Below are positions 8,908-16,903 of a stretch of 64,000 bases of DNA, in pieces; positions within the stretch are counted from its first letter, which is position 1; the number at the start of each line of letters is the position of its first letter. The stretch comes from Neorhizobium sp. NCHU2750 (GTDB lineage Bacteria; Pseudomonadota; Alphaproteobacteria; Rhizobiales; Rhizobiaceae), in assembly GCF_003597675.1 (NCBI RefSeq), contig NZ_CP030827.1:2790001-2854000 (forward strand), written 5' to 3'. The position numbers were made by a program, and so were the translations under genes. The notes under the pieces were generated by a model, which saw only the letters and a program-made list of their open reading frames with translations, did no database searches and was not told the DNA's origin.

Positions 8908-10764
8908 ATGCATGGCGGCAAACTGAAGAGGTCGGGGCCGTTGGAGGCTTTCTATATCGTCTTGTTGATCGGCACCCTTCTGGTGCTTGTGTCAGCCTTC
9001 TCAAGTCTTCTCGCCTTCCGCTTCGGTGCACCGCTTCTTCTCGTCTTCCTGTCGATCGGACTTCTGGCAGGGTCCGACGGGCTCGGCATCCAGTTTTCCA
9101 ACTATCCCTTCACCTTCATGCTGGGCTCGCTGGCGCTGGCGATCATCCTGTTCGATTCAGGCTTCATCACGCCGGTTCACTCGTTCCGCATCGCGGCCGT
9201 TCCGGCGCTGACGCTCGCCACGATCGGCGTGCTTCTGACCGCCAGCATCTTCGCCTTCGCCGCCATGCTATTCCTCGGCTTCGGTTGGCTGGAGGGCATG
9301 CTGCTCGGCTCGATCGTCGCCTCGACGGATGCGGCCGCCGTGTTCTTCCTCCTGCGCATCGGCGGCATCAACATCCGCGACAAGGTGCGTTCCACGCTCG
9401 AGGTCGAATCCGGCACCAACGATCCGATGGCGATCTTCCTCACCATCGCCATCGCCGAACTGGTCGGCACGGGCGAACGCCTGTCCGGCATCGACATCCA
9501 TTTCTTCCTCACCTTCTTCGAGGAAATGGGGCTCGGCGTCATCTTCGGCCTGCTCGGCGGCATGATGATCGTCTGGACGCTGAACCGCTTCACCTCCGAC
9601 CGCGGCCTGGCCCCGATCTTCGGCCTGACGCTGGCGCTCCTGGTCTTCTCCTTCACCGGTGCCATGGGCGGCAGCGGCTTCCTCGCCGTCTATGTTGCCG
9701 GCATGTATGCGGGCAATCGCAAGATGTTCGCCAAGCAGCAGATCACCCGCTTCAACGAAGGGCTGACCTGGCTTGCCCAGATCATCATGTTCCTCGTGCT
9801 TGGTCTGCTCGCCACGCCGTCGCAATTCCCGAGCATTCTTTTGCCCGCCGTCGGCCTGGCGCTGTTTTTGATCTTCTGTGCCCGCCCCATCGCCGTGTGG
9901 CTGAGCCTCCTGCCCTATGACTTCACCCAGCAGGAAATCGGCTTCGTCGCATGGGTCGGCCTGCGCGGTGCCGTTTCCATCCTGCTCGCCATCATGCCGA
10001 TGCTGAGCGGCGTGGAAAATGGCGAGCTTTATTTCAACGTCACCTTCATCATCGTGCTGGTCTCGCTTCTCGTCCAGGGCTGGACGATCAAGCCGGTCGC
10101 AAACTATCTCGGCCTGATCATTCCGCCCCGCATGGGCGCCGTGGACAAGATCGAGCTCGACCTGCCCGGTGCCGCCCAGCACGAACTGATCTCCTACAAG
10201 GTGATCAAGGACAGTCCGCTTTTGAGTGGCGAGCGCATTCCGCGCTGGGCCATGCCCTCGCTCGTCATCCGCGACGGCAAGAGCATGCGCTACCAATATG
10301 CCGGACGACTGCGCGAGGGCGATCAGGTCTACCTCTTCGTCGCCCCCGCCTATACCAAACTCCTCGACCGTCTGTTTGCCGCCCGCGCCCCGGTGGAAGA
10401 GACCGACGAGGAATTCTTCGGCGCCTTCGCCATCTCGCCCGCCCGCCCCGCCAAGGAACTCGACGCCGCCTATGGTCCGGGCCTCCTCTCGGCCGCCGAA
10501 CAGGCCATGACGGTCGGCGAACTGCTGGTCACCCGGTTGAACGGCAAGGCCGAATATGCCGATCGCATCCGCTTCGGCTCGATCGTTCTGATCGTCCGCG
10601 AGGTCGACGAGATGAACAAGATCAGCTCGGTCGGCGTGTCGCTGGAACCGGTGGAACCGACCACCAAATTGCCGATCTTCATCAACATGCGCGAGATCGC
10701 TCACCGCGTGCGCGACCTCATCCGCAAGTACCGCGGCAAGCCGGTACCGCAGCAACGTCACTAG
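8908..10764 (+). CDS. Potassium/proton antiporter, NhaP2/CvrA type (CPA1)
   Basis: Inner-membrane cation/H+ antiporter of about 618 residues. About a dozen hydrophobic segments lie between residues 10 and 400, including the CPA-type core with SIVASTDAAAVFFLLR and LEVESGTNDPMAIFLT. A cytosolic C-terminal half follows with a TrkA-C-like domain (about 420-500, PLLSGERIPRWAMPSLVIRDG) as in K+-specific NhaP2 proteins. I place the start at ATG 8908; TTG 8884 and TTG 8941 (preceded by AGAGG) are alternatives. It is monocistronic as far as visible and lies 134 nt before pgk. Its role would be K+ efflux and pH homeostasis. Confidence 0.9.
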   Translation: MHGGKLKRSGPLEAFYIVLLIGTLLVLVSAFSSLLAFRFGAPLLLVFLSIGLLAGSDGLGIQFSNYPFTFMLGSLALAIILFDSGFITPVHSFRIAAVPALTLATIGVLLTASIFAFAAMLFLGFGWLEGMLLGSIVASTDAAAVFFLLRIGGINIRDKVRSTLEVESGTNDPMAIFLTIAIAELVGTGERLSGIDIHFFLTFFEEMGLGVIFGLLGGMMIVWTLNRFTSDRGLAPIFGLTLALLVFSFTGAMGGSGFLAVYVAGMYAGNRKMFAKQQITRFNEGLTWLAQIIMFLVLGLLATPSQFPSILLPAVGLALFLIFCARPIAVWLSLLPYDFTQQEIGFVAWVGLRGAVSILLAIMPMLSGVENGELYFNVTFIIVLVSLLVQGWTIKPVANYLGLIIPPRMGAVDKIELDLPGAAQHELISYKVIKDSPLLSGERIPRWAMPSLVIRDGKSMRYQYAGRLREGDQVYLFVAPAYTKLLDRLFAARAPVEETDEEFFGAFAISPARPAKELDAAYGPGLLSAAEQAMTVGELLVTRLNGKAEYADRIRFGSIVLIVREVDEMNKISSVGVSLEPVEPTTKLPIFINMREIAHRVRDLIRKYRGKPVPQQRH

Positions 10765-10898
10765 CCCCGGCCACCCCATACTGCGGCTGTTGGTGCCCTT
10801 GCGTCGGCCGGCAACCATAGTATGGTCCGGCCAGTTCCCTTGGCCGGGCAGACATGCCGCCCGCGCCAGTCTTAAGCACTCAAGGAGTGGACCAGCCC

Positions 10899-12101
10899 AT
10901 GCCGGCATTCAAGACCATTGACGACATCAGCAACCCCGCGGACAAGCGCATCCTCGTGCGCGTCGACCTCAACGTGCCGATGGCCGACGGCAAGGTTACG
11001 GACAAGACCCGCATCGAGCGCGTCGCCCCCACCATTCTGGAACTGTCGAAGAAGGGCGCCAAGGTCATCCTGCTCGCCCATTTCGGCCGCCCGAAAGGCG
11101 AGCCGGTCGCCGACATGTCACTGTCGCTGATCGTACCTGCCGTCAACGAAGTCCTCGGCACGAAAGTGCTGTTTGCCGCCGATTGCATCGGTCCGGATGC
11201 GGAAAAGGCCGTCGCCTCGATGAAGGCCGGCGATATCCTGCTTCTGGAAAACACCCGCTTCCACAAGGGTGAGGAAAAGAACGACGCGGAATTTACCGAA
11301 GCGCTGGCAACGAACGGCGATATCTACGTCAACGACGCCTTCTCCGCGGCCCACCGCGCCCATGCCTCGACCGAGGGCCTTGCCCATCACCTTCCGGCCT
11401 ATGCCGGTCGCACCATGCAGGCCGAGCTCGAAGCACTCGAAAAGGGCCTCGGCGCACCGGCCCGCCCGGTCGTTGCCATTGTCGGCGGCGCCAAGGTGTC
11501 GACCAAGATCGACCTCCTGCAGAACCTCGTGAAGAAGGTCGATGCGCTCGTCATCGGCGGCGGCATGGCCAACACCTTCATCGCTGCACAGGGCATCAAT
11601 GTCGGCAAGTCGCTCTGCGAACATGACCTCGCAGAAACCGCCCGCCAGATCATGCTCGAAGCAGCCAGCGCCCAATGCGCCATCGTGCTGCCTGTGGACG
11701 GCGTGGTCGCCCGCGAATTCAAGGCCAATGCGGCAAATGAAACCGTCGCGGTGGAGGCTATCCCCGCCGACGCGATGATGCTCGACGTCGGTCCGAAGTC
11801 GATCGAAGCCGTCAATGGCTGGATCGGTCGCGCCTCGACGCTGGTCTGGAACGGCCCGCTCGGCGCCTTCGAGATCACACCTTTCGATACCGCCACCGTC
11901 GCGGCCGCCAAATTCGCTGCCGAGCAGACCAAGGCCGGCAAGCTCGTCTCCGTCGCCGGCGGCGGCGATACCGTCGCAGCCCTCAACCACGCGGGCGTTG
12001 CCGACGATTTCACCTATGTCTCGACTGCAGGCGGCGCCTTCCTCGAATGGATGGAAGGCAAGGAACTGCCTGGCGTCGCGGTTCTGTCCAAGACCGCCTG
12101 A
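10899..12101 (+). CDS. pgk: Phosphoglycerate kinase
   Basis: Transfers phosphate between 1,3-bisphosphoglycerate and ADP in glycolysis/gluconeogenesis. It has 400 residues, the family norm. The signatures are [13 protein letters not shown] near the N-terminus (about 18-30), [10 protein letters not shown] (substrate-binding arginine) and, near the C-terminus, [11 protein letters not shown] (nucleotide binding). The frame is open to 10854, but ATG 10899 is preceded by AAGGAG and gives the canonical N-terminus [10 protein letters not shown]. The gap gene is 8.2 kb upstream and fba 301 nt downstream. A strong hairpin follows the stop. Confidence 0.97.
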   Translation: MPAFKTIDDISNPADKRILVRVDLNVPMADGKVTDKTRIERVAPTILELSKKGAKVILLAHFGRPKGEPVADMSLSLIVPAVNEVLGTKVLFAADCIGPDAEKAVASMKAGDILLLENTRFHKGEEKNDAEFTEALATNGDIYVNDAFSAAHRAHASTEGLAHHLPAYAGRTMQAELEALEKGLGAPARPVVAIVGGAKVSTKIDLLQNLVKKVDALVIGGGMANTFIAAQGINVGKSLCEHDLAETARQIMLEAASAQCAIVLPVDGVVAREFKANAANETVAVEAIPADAMMLDVGPKSIEAVNGWIGRASTLVWNGPLGAFEITPFDTATVAAAKFAAEQTKAGKLVSVAGGGDTVAALNHAGVADDFTYVSTAGGAFLEWMEGKELPGVAVLSKTA

Positions 12102-12113
12102 TCATTGATGCTC

Positions 12114-12143
12114 GTGGATGCGCGAGATCCTTCGCGCATCCAC
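12114..12143 (+). terminator. Strong hairpin after pgk
   Basis: A perfect 12-bp stem GTGGATGCGCGA (12114-12125) pairs with 12132-12143 around a 6-nt loop, 12 nt after the pgk stop. There is no immediate T-run, so it may act as an RNA 3'-end stabiliser or partial terminator between pgk and fba. Confidence 0.55.
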
Positions 12144-12177
12144 CGATCATGACAGTTTTAAAAATATTCAAAATTTT

Positions 12178-12204
12178 AAACGATTGAAATCATTTCAATC
12201 GTTT
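12178..12204. promoter_or_regulatory. 27-bp perfect palindrome, candidate operator of fba
   Basis: AAACGATTGAAAT (12178-12190), one central C, then its exact reverse complement (12192-12204). It sits in the AT-rich spacer about 200 bp before fba, with TTTTAAA-type tracts on both sides. The length and symmetry suit a dimeric repressor/activator of central carbon metabolism. I cannot assign the protein from sequence. Confidence 0.6.
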
Positions 12205-12402
12205 CAGCTATTTAAACGCACATTCCCCTTTAAAAAAACTTCTGTTATCGCCGGGTTGTCGCTTCCGGAGAGCGTTGAAATATCCGGGCGTCTTGACGAT
12301 ATTGATCCGGGAATTGACCAGTTCGACCTTGCCGGTTGGTCACAGGACCTGCAGAACATACGCGAGCACGGACCGCGGCATTTTTAGGGATAGGAGTAAA
12401 AT

Positions 12403-13299
12403 ATGGTGGACGCGAAGATGTTGAACAAAATCAGCTCGGCGCCTGGTTTCATTGCGGCGCTGGATCAGAGCGGTGGTTCGACACCTGGAGCGTTGCGCCT
12501 CTACGGCATTGCCGAAACCGACTACAAGGGCGACGAGGAAATGTTCGGCCTGATGCATGCCATGCGCGTTCGCATCATGACCGCCCCCGCCTTTACCGGC
12601 GAGAAGGTGATCGGCGCCATCCTGTTCGAGCGCACCATGGACGGCGATGTCGAAGGTCAGCCTGTTCCGTCCTATCTGTGGGAAAAGCGCGGCACCGTTC
12701 CCTTCCTCAAGGTCGACAAGGGGCTGCTCGCCGAGGAAAACGGCGTTCAGCTGATGAAACCCATGCCGGATCTCGACGCGCTCCTGTCCCGCGCCGTCAA
12801 GAAGGGCATTTTCGGTACCAAGATGCGCTCGGTGATCGCCAATGCCGACAAGGCCGGCATTGCAGCCGTTGTCGCCCAGCAGTTCGAAGTCGCCCGCCAG
12901 ATCATCGGCCACGGCCTCGTGCCGATCATCGAGCCGGAAGTCTCGATCAAGAGCCCGACCAAGGCCGAGGCGGAAGCCATCCTGCGTGACGAGATCGCCG
13001 CCCAGCTCGACAAGCTTCCGGCCGGCGACAACGTTATGCTCAAGCTCACCATCCCGACGGTCGCCGATTTCTACGCGCCGCTGATCGCCCACAAGTCGGT
13101 CGTGCGCGTCGTCGCCCTCTCGGGCGGCTATACCCGCGCCGATGCCTGCGAAAAGCTCAGCCACAACCACGGCATGATCGCCAGCTTCTCGCGTGCACTG
13201 ACGGAAAACCTGCGCGTCTCGATGAGCGACGCGGACTTCGACGCAAGCCTCGGCGAAACCATCGACGAAATCTACGCCGCCAGCGTCAACAAGGCCTGA
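12403..13299 (+). CDS. fba: Class I fructose-bisphosphate aldolase
   Basis: Schiff-base (class I) aldolase, interconverting fructose-1,6-bisphosphate with dihydroxyacetone phosphate and glyceraldehyde-3-phosphate. It has 298 residues. The N-terminal AALDQSGGSTPGALRLYGI and EKRGTVPFLKVDKGL segments are typical of the bacterial class I family. The Schiff-base lysine is probably K214 in NVMLKLTIPT. ATG 12403 is preceded by AGGAG. It follows pgk on the same strand but is separated by a hairpin and a palindrome-bearing AT-rich region, so it probably has its own regulated promoter. Confidence 0.95.
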   Translation: MVDAKMLNKISSAPGFIAALDQSGGSTPGALRLYGIAETDYKGDEEMFGLMHAMRVRIMTAPAFTGEKVIGAILFERTMDGDVEGQPVPSYLWEKRGTVPFLKVDKGLLAEENGVQLMKPMPDLDALLSRAVKKGIFGTKMRSVIANADKAGIAAVVAQQFEVARQIIGHGLVPIIEPEVSIKSPTKAEAEAILRDEIAAQLDKLPAGDNVMLKLTIPTVADFYAPLIAHKSVVRVVALSGGYTRADACEKLSHNHGMIASFSRALTENLRVSMSDADFDASLGETIDEIYAASVNKA

Positions 13300-13371
13300 T
13301 CGGCCTTTTCAAACAGGATCGTTGCAGCCGGTCCGCCAGCCTGGGAGGGCGCGGATGCTGCAGGGAGGGAG

Positions 13372-13402
13372 AAAACCGCGTCGTGAATGGCGCGGTTTTT
13401 CC
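13372..13402 (+). terminator. Rho-independent terminator downstream of fba
   Basis: An 8-bp stem AAACCGCG (13373-13380) with CGCGGTTT (13391-13398) has a 10-nt loop and a run of five T's, 73 nt after the fba stop. Confidence 0.75.
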
Positions 13403-13503
13403 CGTTTATAGGCCTGGCAACAAAGATTGGCACCGTCACAAAGTTTGGCTGGCGACGCAGCATCTCCCCATTTAGCCTCAGCCCGTTTCGTTGCAGATGA
13501 GAG

Positions 13504-13677
13504 AAGACCCCTCCCCACCCTCCCCATACGGGGGAAGGCTTAACCTGGTCGCGGCGCCGAGGCCCGATTGAGGCAGGCGGTGGCGGAAGGTTTTCTCCCC
13601 CCTTGTGGGGGGCTCGAAGAGCGGGTTGAGACACGCGGCTCAACCCGGGCAGGCCGGCAGGCCAGAGGGGGACTTTT
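13504..13677 (+). repeat. Dispersed GC-rich repeat element, copy A
   Basis: It begins AAGACCCCTCCCCACCCTCC and ends in CAGAGGGGGACTTTT. In between are a conserved GGCTTAACCT block and TTTTCTCCCCCCTTGTGG. The same ordered blocks occur in reverse orientation at 47373-47511. Copy A carries an extra internal inverted repeat (GCGGGTTGAG ... CTCAACCCGGGC, 13621-13650). It is non-coding, with the style of rhizobial intergenic palindromic elements. Confidence 0.75.
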
Positions 13678-13711
13678 AGCCCGCAATAGCCGGATCTATA
13701 GGGAGAGTTGC

Positions 13712-14629
13712 ATGCCGACCGTCGAATTCGTTACCGTCGATGTCTTCACCGCCGAGCGCTTTACCGGCAATCCGCTGGCCGTCGTCACCGATGCACGCGG
13801 CCTGTCCTCCGATCAGATGCAGCAGATCGCGGCCGAATTCGGCTACTCCGAAAGCACCTTCGTGCTGCCCCCGGAAGATCCCGCCAACACCGCTCGGGTC
13901 CGTATCTTCACGCCCACCGTCGAAGTGCCCTTTGCCGGCCACCCGAATGTCGGCACCGCCTATGTACTCGGCCAGCAGACAGAGATTTTTGGCAAACCGG
14001 TCGGCGATAGCCTGCGTTTTGAAGAGCACGCGGGAATAGTCGAGGTCGATCTTTCCCGTGAGGCCGGAGCAGTCCTCTCCACCTCGATCCGGGCTCCGCG
14101 GCCGCTCACGACAGGCGAAACGGTTTCCGCCGAACTCGTTGCCCGCTGCATTTCGATAGATGTGAAAAACGTGCTGACGGCCAGGCATGAGCCGATCTTC
14201 GCCTCGGTAGGCCTCGCCTTCGTGTTTGGCGAACTGGATGGGCTCGATACGCTTGGCCATACGGTGCCGGACTTTGGCGCCTTCCGAGAGGCCGCAGCCC
14301 GATATCCGGGCGACGGCCTCGGTTTCTCGCTGTTTCTCTATGTCCGCGACAACGCGAGGCCCGGCCACATCCGCGCCCGTATGTTCGCACCGCTCGACGA
14401 TGTGCCGGAAGACCCGGCGACCGGCAGCGCCTCGGCGGCCCTTGCCGCCTATCTCGTCGCAAGCATGCCCGAGGACGATGCAAACCAGCACCTGACCATC
14501 GAGCAGGGTGTCGAGATGGGCCGCAGGAGCATCATCGAACTGGACGTGGTGAAGAGAAAGGGCGAGGTGACGGATGTGCGCATCAGCGGCCGCTCGGTCT
14601 TCGTCATGCGCGGCACGATCGACTGCTGA
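13712..14629 (+). CDS. PhzF-family isomerase/epimerase-like protein
   Basis: A 305-residue protein of the PhzF (phenazine biosynthesis-like, diaminopimelate-epimerase-fold) family. Family hallmarks are [17 protein letters not shown] at the N-terminus, [13 protein letters not shown] (residues about 45-57, with the proposed catalytic glutamate), [18 protein letters not shown] (about 71-88) and [15 protein letters not shown] in the second half. The start is ATG 13712 with GGGAGAG, not the upstream in-frame codons. No phenazine genes are nearby, so this is a stand-alone enzyme of unknown substrate. Confidence 0.9.
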   Translation: MPTVEFVTVDVFTAERFTGNPLAVVTDARGLSSDQMQQIAAEFGYSESTFVLPPEDPANTARVRIFTPTVEVPFAGHPNVGTAYVLGQQTEIFGKPVGDSLRFEEHAGIVEVDLSREAGAVLSTSIRAPRPLTTGETVSAELVARCISIDVKNVLTARHEPIFASVGLAFVFGELDGLDTLGHTVPDFGAFREAAARYPGDGLGFSLFLYVRDNARPGHIRARMFAPLDDVPEDPATGSASAALAAYLVASMPEDDANQHLTIEQGVEMGRRSIIELDVVKRKGEVTDVRISGRSVFVMRGTIDC

Positions 14630-14791
14630 TCAGGAAAACTCGCGCCCCAGAAGCGCCACCGTCCAGATTGCGAAGGCGAACAGGGCGATCTTCCAGAAAT
14701 CCCTTCGCCGCCTTAGGCCCGGAAGACCGAGCGGCTTGAGGATATGGACGCCCATGGCGACGATCAGCAGGATGGCGAGTACTTTGGTCAT
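14630..14791 (-). CDS. Small membrane protein (53 aa)
   Basis: A 53-residue ORF reading MTKVLAILLIVAMGVHILKP at the start, then LGLPGLRRRRDFWK and a second hydrophobic helix ALFAFAIWTVALLG before GREFS. The two predicted membrane helices are separated by a short basic loop. Codon use is rhizobial (high GC3). GGATGAG precedes the ATG. It is convergent with the PhzF gene (stops adjacent). Its function is unknown; short proteins of this layout are common and often unannotated. Confidence 0.65.
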   Translation of the reverse strand: MTKVLAILLIVAMGVHILKPLGLPGLRRRRDFWKIALFAFAIWTVALLGREFS

Positions 14792-14987
14792 TTCTCATCC
14801 GGCAACGGTTGGTTCCCGCCGCCACGGGGTAGACATTTTTAAACTCCACCACAGATAGTCACGAGGGGCGGAGATAAAGTGATTGATGGTTCTTCCCCTC
14901 GTTACCGTTCTCCTTTGCAGGGCGCAACTCGCCAGGCTCAAGGAAGCGCGGCCGCCGATTGATTGAAACAGTTACATTTGTGAGACG

Positions 14988-16259
14988 ATGAGACGAAACC
15001 TGCTTCCCGTCCTCGCCCTTTTGACCGGTACTCTTTTCCTCTTCCTCGGCAATGGCCTGCAGGGCCTGCTCCTGCCCTTGAGAGGCACGCTCGAGGGTTA
15101 TCCCAACGAAACCCTTGGCCTGCTTGGCACAAGCTGGGCCGCCGGCTTCGTCATCGGCTGTTTCGTCGCCCCGAATGTCGTGCGCCGCATCGGCCATGTC
15201 AGGGCCTTTTCCGGCTTCCTCTCGCTGATCTGCCTGAACGTCCTGTTGACCGGCCTGATGGTCGACCAGACCGCCTGGCTGACGCTGCGTGCGATCACCG
15301 GTTTTTGCACTGCCGGCACCTCGATGATCATCGAGAGCTGGCTGAACGAACGCGCCACGCCGGAAAGCCGCGGCACGATCTTTTCCTTCTATATATCCAT
15401 CACGCTCTTCGGCGTGGTCGGCGGGCAGATGATGGTGCCGTTCTCCGATGTCACCGCGCCGACGCTGTTCATGATCTGCGGCATTCTCTACAGCATCGCC
15501 GCGCTGCCGACGACGCTGTCCAAGGCCGCCTCGCCGCAACCCTTGAAGCGTGCCAAGCTGGATCTGAAAGGCCTGTTTCGAAATTCACCGATCTCCTTCG
15601 TCGGCATCTTGCTGATCGGCATCGCCAACGGCGCCTATGGAACGCTGTCCGCGGTCTTCGCCAGCCGGGCGGGACTGTCGCAAGGCTCGGTGGCCGCCAT
15701 GGTGACGATCACCATCTTCGCCGGCGCCATCATGCAGTTTCCCGCCGGCCGCCTGTCAGACCGCATGGACCGCCGCTACGTTCTTGCCGGCCTGTCGGCG
15801 GCAGCGGCACTCGCGGGGCTGGTCGTCGCCCTCATCCGCCCGACTGATACCTACAGCATCATCGTGCTGGTGGCGATCTATGGTGCAGCCGCCAACTCCC
15901 TCTATCCGATCGCCGTTGCCCATGCCAACGACTTCGCAGCACCCGAGGATTTCGTCAAAGTGTCCGGCGGCCTGCTCCTGCTCTACGGCATCGGCACGAT
16001 CATCGGCCCGACACTCGGCGGCCCGGTCATGACCTCGGCCGGCCCTTACGCCCTCTTCCTCGTCACCGCCGTCTCGCATATCCTGATCACCGCCTATGCG
16101 ATCATACGCAGCCGCCAGCGTGCGGCGATCCCGGCCGAGCAGCGCGACTCCTACACAGTCGCACCCGCCGCGACATCGCCGCTCACCACGCCGGAAAGCA
16201 TCGCTCTTGATCCGCGGGCTGCAACGGCGGAAAACGCCATGGAAGAGCGGAGGATATGA
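14988..16259 (+). CDS. MFS transporter, YcaD-like
   Basis: A major-facilitator permease of 423 residues with about 12 hydrophobic segments between residues 5 and 375. Between TM2 and TM3 is a basic loop (PNVVRRIGHVRAF). The second half carries GRLSDRMDRRYVL (about 245-257), the MFS loop motif. The tail after about residue 375 is hydrophilic. It resembles YcaD/DHA-type small-molecule exporters; the substrate is unknown. It overlaps the DUF1192 gene by 4 nt (ATGA), so the two are translationally coupled. Confidence 0.88.
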   Translation: MRRNLLPVLALLTGTLFLFLGNGLQGLLLPLRGTLEGYPNETLGLLGTSWAAGFVIGCFVAPNVVRRIGHVRAFSGFLSLICLNVLLTGLMVDQTAWLTLRAITGFCTAGTSMIIESWLNERATPESRGTIFSFYISITLFGVVGGQMMVPFSDVTAPTLFMICGILYSIAALPTTLSKAASPQPLKRAKLDLKGLFRNSPISFVGILLIGIANGAYGTLSAVFASRAGLSQGSVAAMVTITIFAGAIMQFPAGRLSDRMDRRYVLAGLSAAAALAGLVVALIRPTDTYSIIVLVAIYGAAANSLYPIAVAHANDFAAPEDFVKVSGGLLLLYGIGTIIGPTLGGPVMTSAGPYALFLVTAVSHILITAYAIIRSRQRAAIPAEQRDSYTVAPAATSPLTTPESIALDPRAATAENAMEERRI

Positions 16260-16453
16260 CCATGAGCCTTTTCGACGACGACCGCCCGGCAAAGAAAACC
16301 GTCCACGAGATCGGCTCGGATCTCTCTCTGCTTTCGGTGGGGGACCTCGACCTGAGGATAGCCCTTCTGCAGCAGGAAATCGAAAGGCTCGAGGCGGACA
16401 AGGTAAAGAAACATGCCGGCCGCATGGCAGCCGACAATCTGTTCAAGAAATGA
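16256..16453 (+). CDS. DUF1192 family protein
   Basis: A 65-residue protein, MTMSLFDDDRPAKK..., with HEIGSDLSLLSVGDLDLRI and a short C-terminal helix (IALLQQEIERLEADKVKKH, about 35-53) of heptad character, typical of DUF1192. These are small alphaproteobacterial proteins of unknown role. Its start overlaps the MFS stop by 4 nt; an ATG at 16262 is an alternative. Confidence 0.85.
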   Translation: MTMSLFDDDRPAKKTVHEIGSDLSLLSVGDLDLRIALLQQEIERLEADKVKKHAGRMAADNLFKK

Positions 16454-16513
16454 AAAAACCCGCCAAGCCGAAATCGGCATTCCACCGGAATCCCTAAGTA
16501 TTTCCTGTGGAAT

Positions 16514-16528
16514 TTAAGCGGATATTAA
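16514..16528. promoter_or_regulatory. CtrA-like box (TTAA-N7-TTAA)
   Basis: TTAAGCGGATATTAA matches the CtrA consensus core TTAA-N7-TTAA exactly, and a further TTAAC follows at 16532. It lies 61 nt downstream of the DUF1192 stop and about 95-110 nt upstream of a terminator, so it is placed to control a short transcript. Confidence 0.5.
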
Positions 16529-16534
16529 TCATTA

Positions 16535-16652
16535 ACGGACATTATCAAACCGTCCAGTTTTGCTGGGCTCAGACAGTTTCACCACCCGGCGAATGGTCTG
16601 ATTTCTCCCTGTTTTACCTTGAGAGCCGCCTTTCCGCGGCTCTTCTTTTTTT
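16535..16652 (+). ncRNA. Candidate small RNA between DUF1192 and rcdA
   Basis: Inference only: a TTAA-N7-TTAA box is followed by about 100 nt without an ORF and then by a clean Rho-independent terminator. It could equally be the 3' UTR of the MFS-DUF1192 transcript. The 5' end is a guess. Confidence 0.25.
16622..16652 (+). terminator. Rho-independent terminator
   Basis: AGAGCCGC (16622-16629) pairs with GCGGCTCT (16636-16643) around a 6-nt loop, followed by a T-rich tail (CTTTTTTT). Confidence 0.85.
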
Positions 16653-16771
16653 GATCTGCCGTGAAAACAGCATGATCGGGCGCCTCAAGCACCATTTCCC
16701 CTCCCTTGCCTCCACAGAAAATCTGTTCCAAAACAAGAACATCCGCACAGGTTTACCGCTTCTTGTGGGTA

Positions 16772-16786
16772 TTAACCTTTCCTTAA
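16772..16786. promoter_or_regulatory. CtrA-like box upstream of rcdA
   Basis: TTAACCTTTCCTTAA is an exact TTAA-N7-TTAA match with the extra C after the first half-site favoured in rhizobial sites. It is 118 bp upstream of the rcdA start. RcdA acts in CtrA proteolysis in Caulobacter, so control by CtrA would be a feedback loop (inference). Confidence 0.6.
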
Positions 16787-16903
16787 TAAACGCCTTGCGG
16801 ATTTCAATTATAAGGATCATGTTCAAGTCAATGAGGGCTGCGATGGAACTTTTCGCCCCACGCCGCCATTGCCTCATCGTGATGCGTTAGCAGGATGACT
16901 TTC

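Larger units (their letters stand above)
12102..12402. other. AT-rich leader region between pgk and fba
   Basis: This 301-bp spacer has three parts: a hairpin right after pgk, an AT-rich block at about 12153-12245 with a 27-bp perfect palindrome, then a GC-richer leader up to the AGGAG preceding fba. It is the most AT-rich stretch of this part of the window and most likely contains the fba promoter. No small ORF is convincing. Confidence 0.6.
13300..13711. other. 412-bp intergenic region with terminator and dispersed repeat
   Basis: It contains the fba terminator (13372-13402) and a 174-bp repeat element (13504-13677). Between them (13403-13503) I see nothing recognisable. No protein-coding ORF is supported. 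Confidence 0.6.
16454..16903. other. 450-bp regulatory intergenic region upstream of rcdA
   Basis: It contains two TTAA-N7-TTAA boxes (16514-16528 and 16772-16786), a Rho-independent terminator (16622-16652) between them and a candidate short transcript. The rest is AT-richer than average and non-coding as far as I can see. Confidence 0.6.

Noticed and set aside
8483..9031. 182-codon minus-strand ORF over the antiporter 5' region
   Set aside because: No ribosome-binding site, Arg-rich shadow composition, and overlap with the antiporter gene. A different minus frame looks protein-like locally but has no start codon.
9268..10908. 546-codon minus-strand ORF antisense to the antiporter
   Set aside because: Composition (Asp/Gly/Ala/His-rich, no domains) and codon phase are those of the antisense of a GC-rich gene; the plus-strand antiporter is unambiguous. 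Same reasoning for the long antisense ORFs at 1701-2990, 4816-6441, 11118-11990, 18504-19883, 32328-33650, 37364-39268, 41714-42958, 48786-50381 and 61389-62795.
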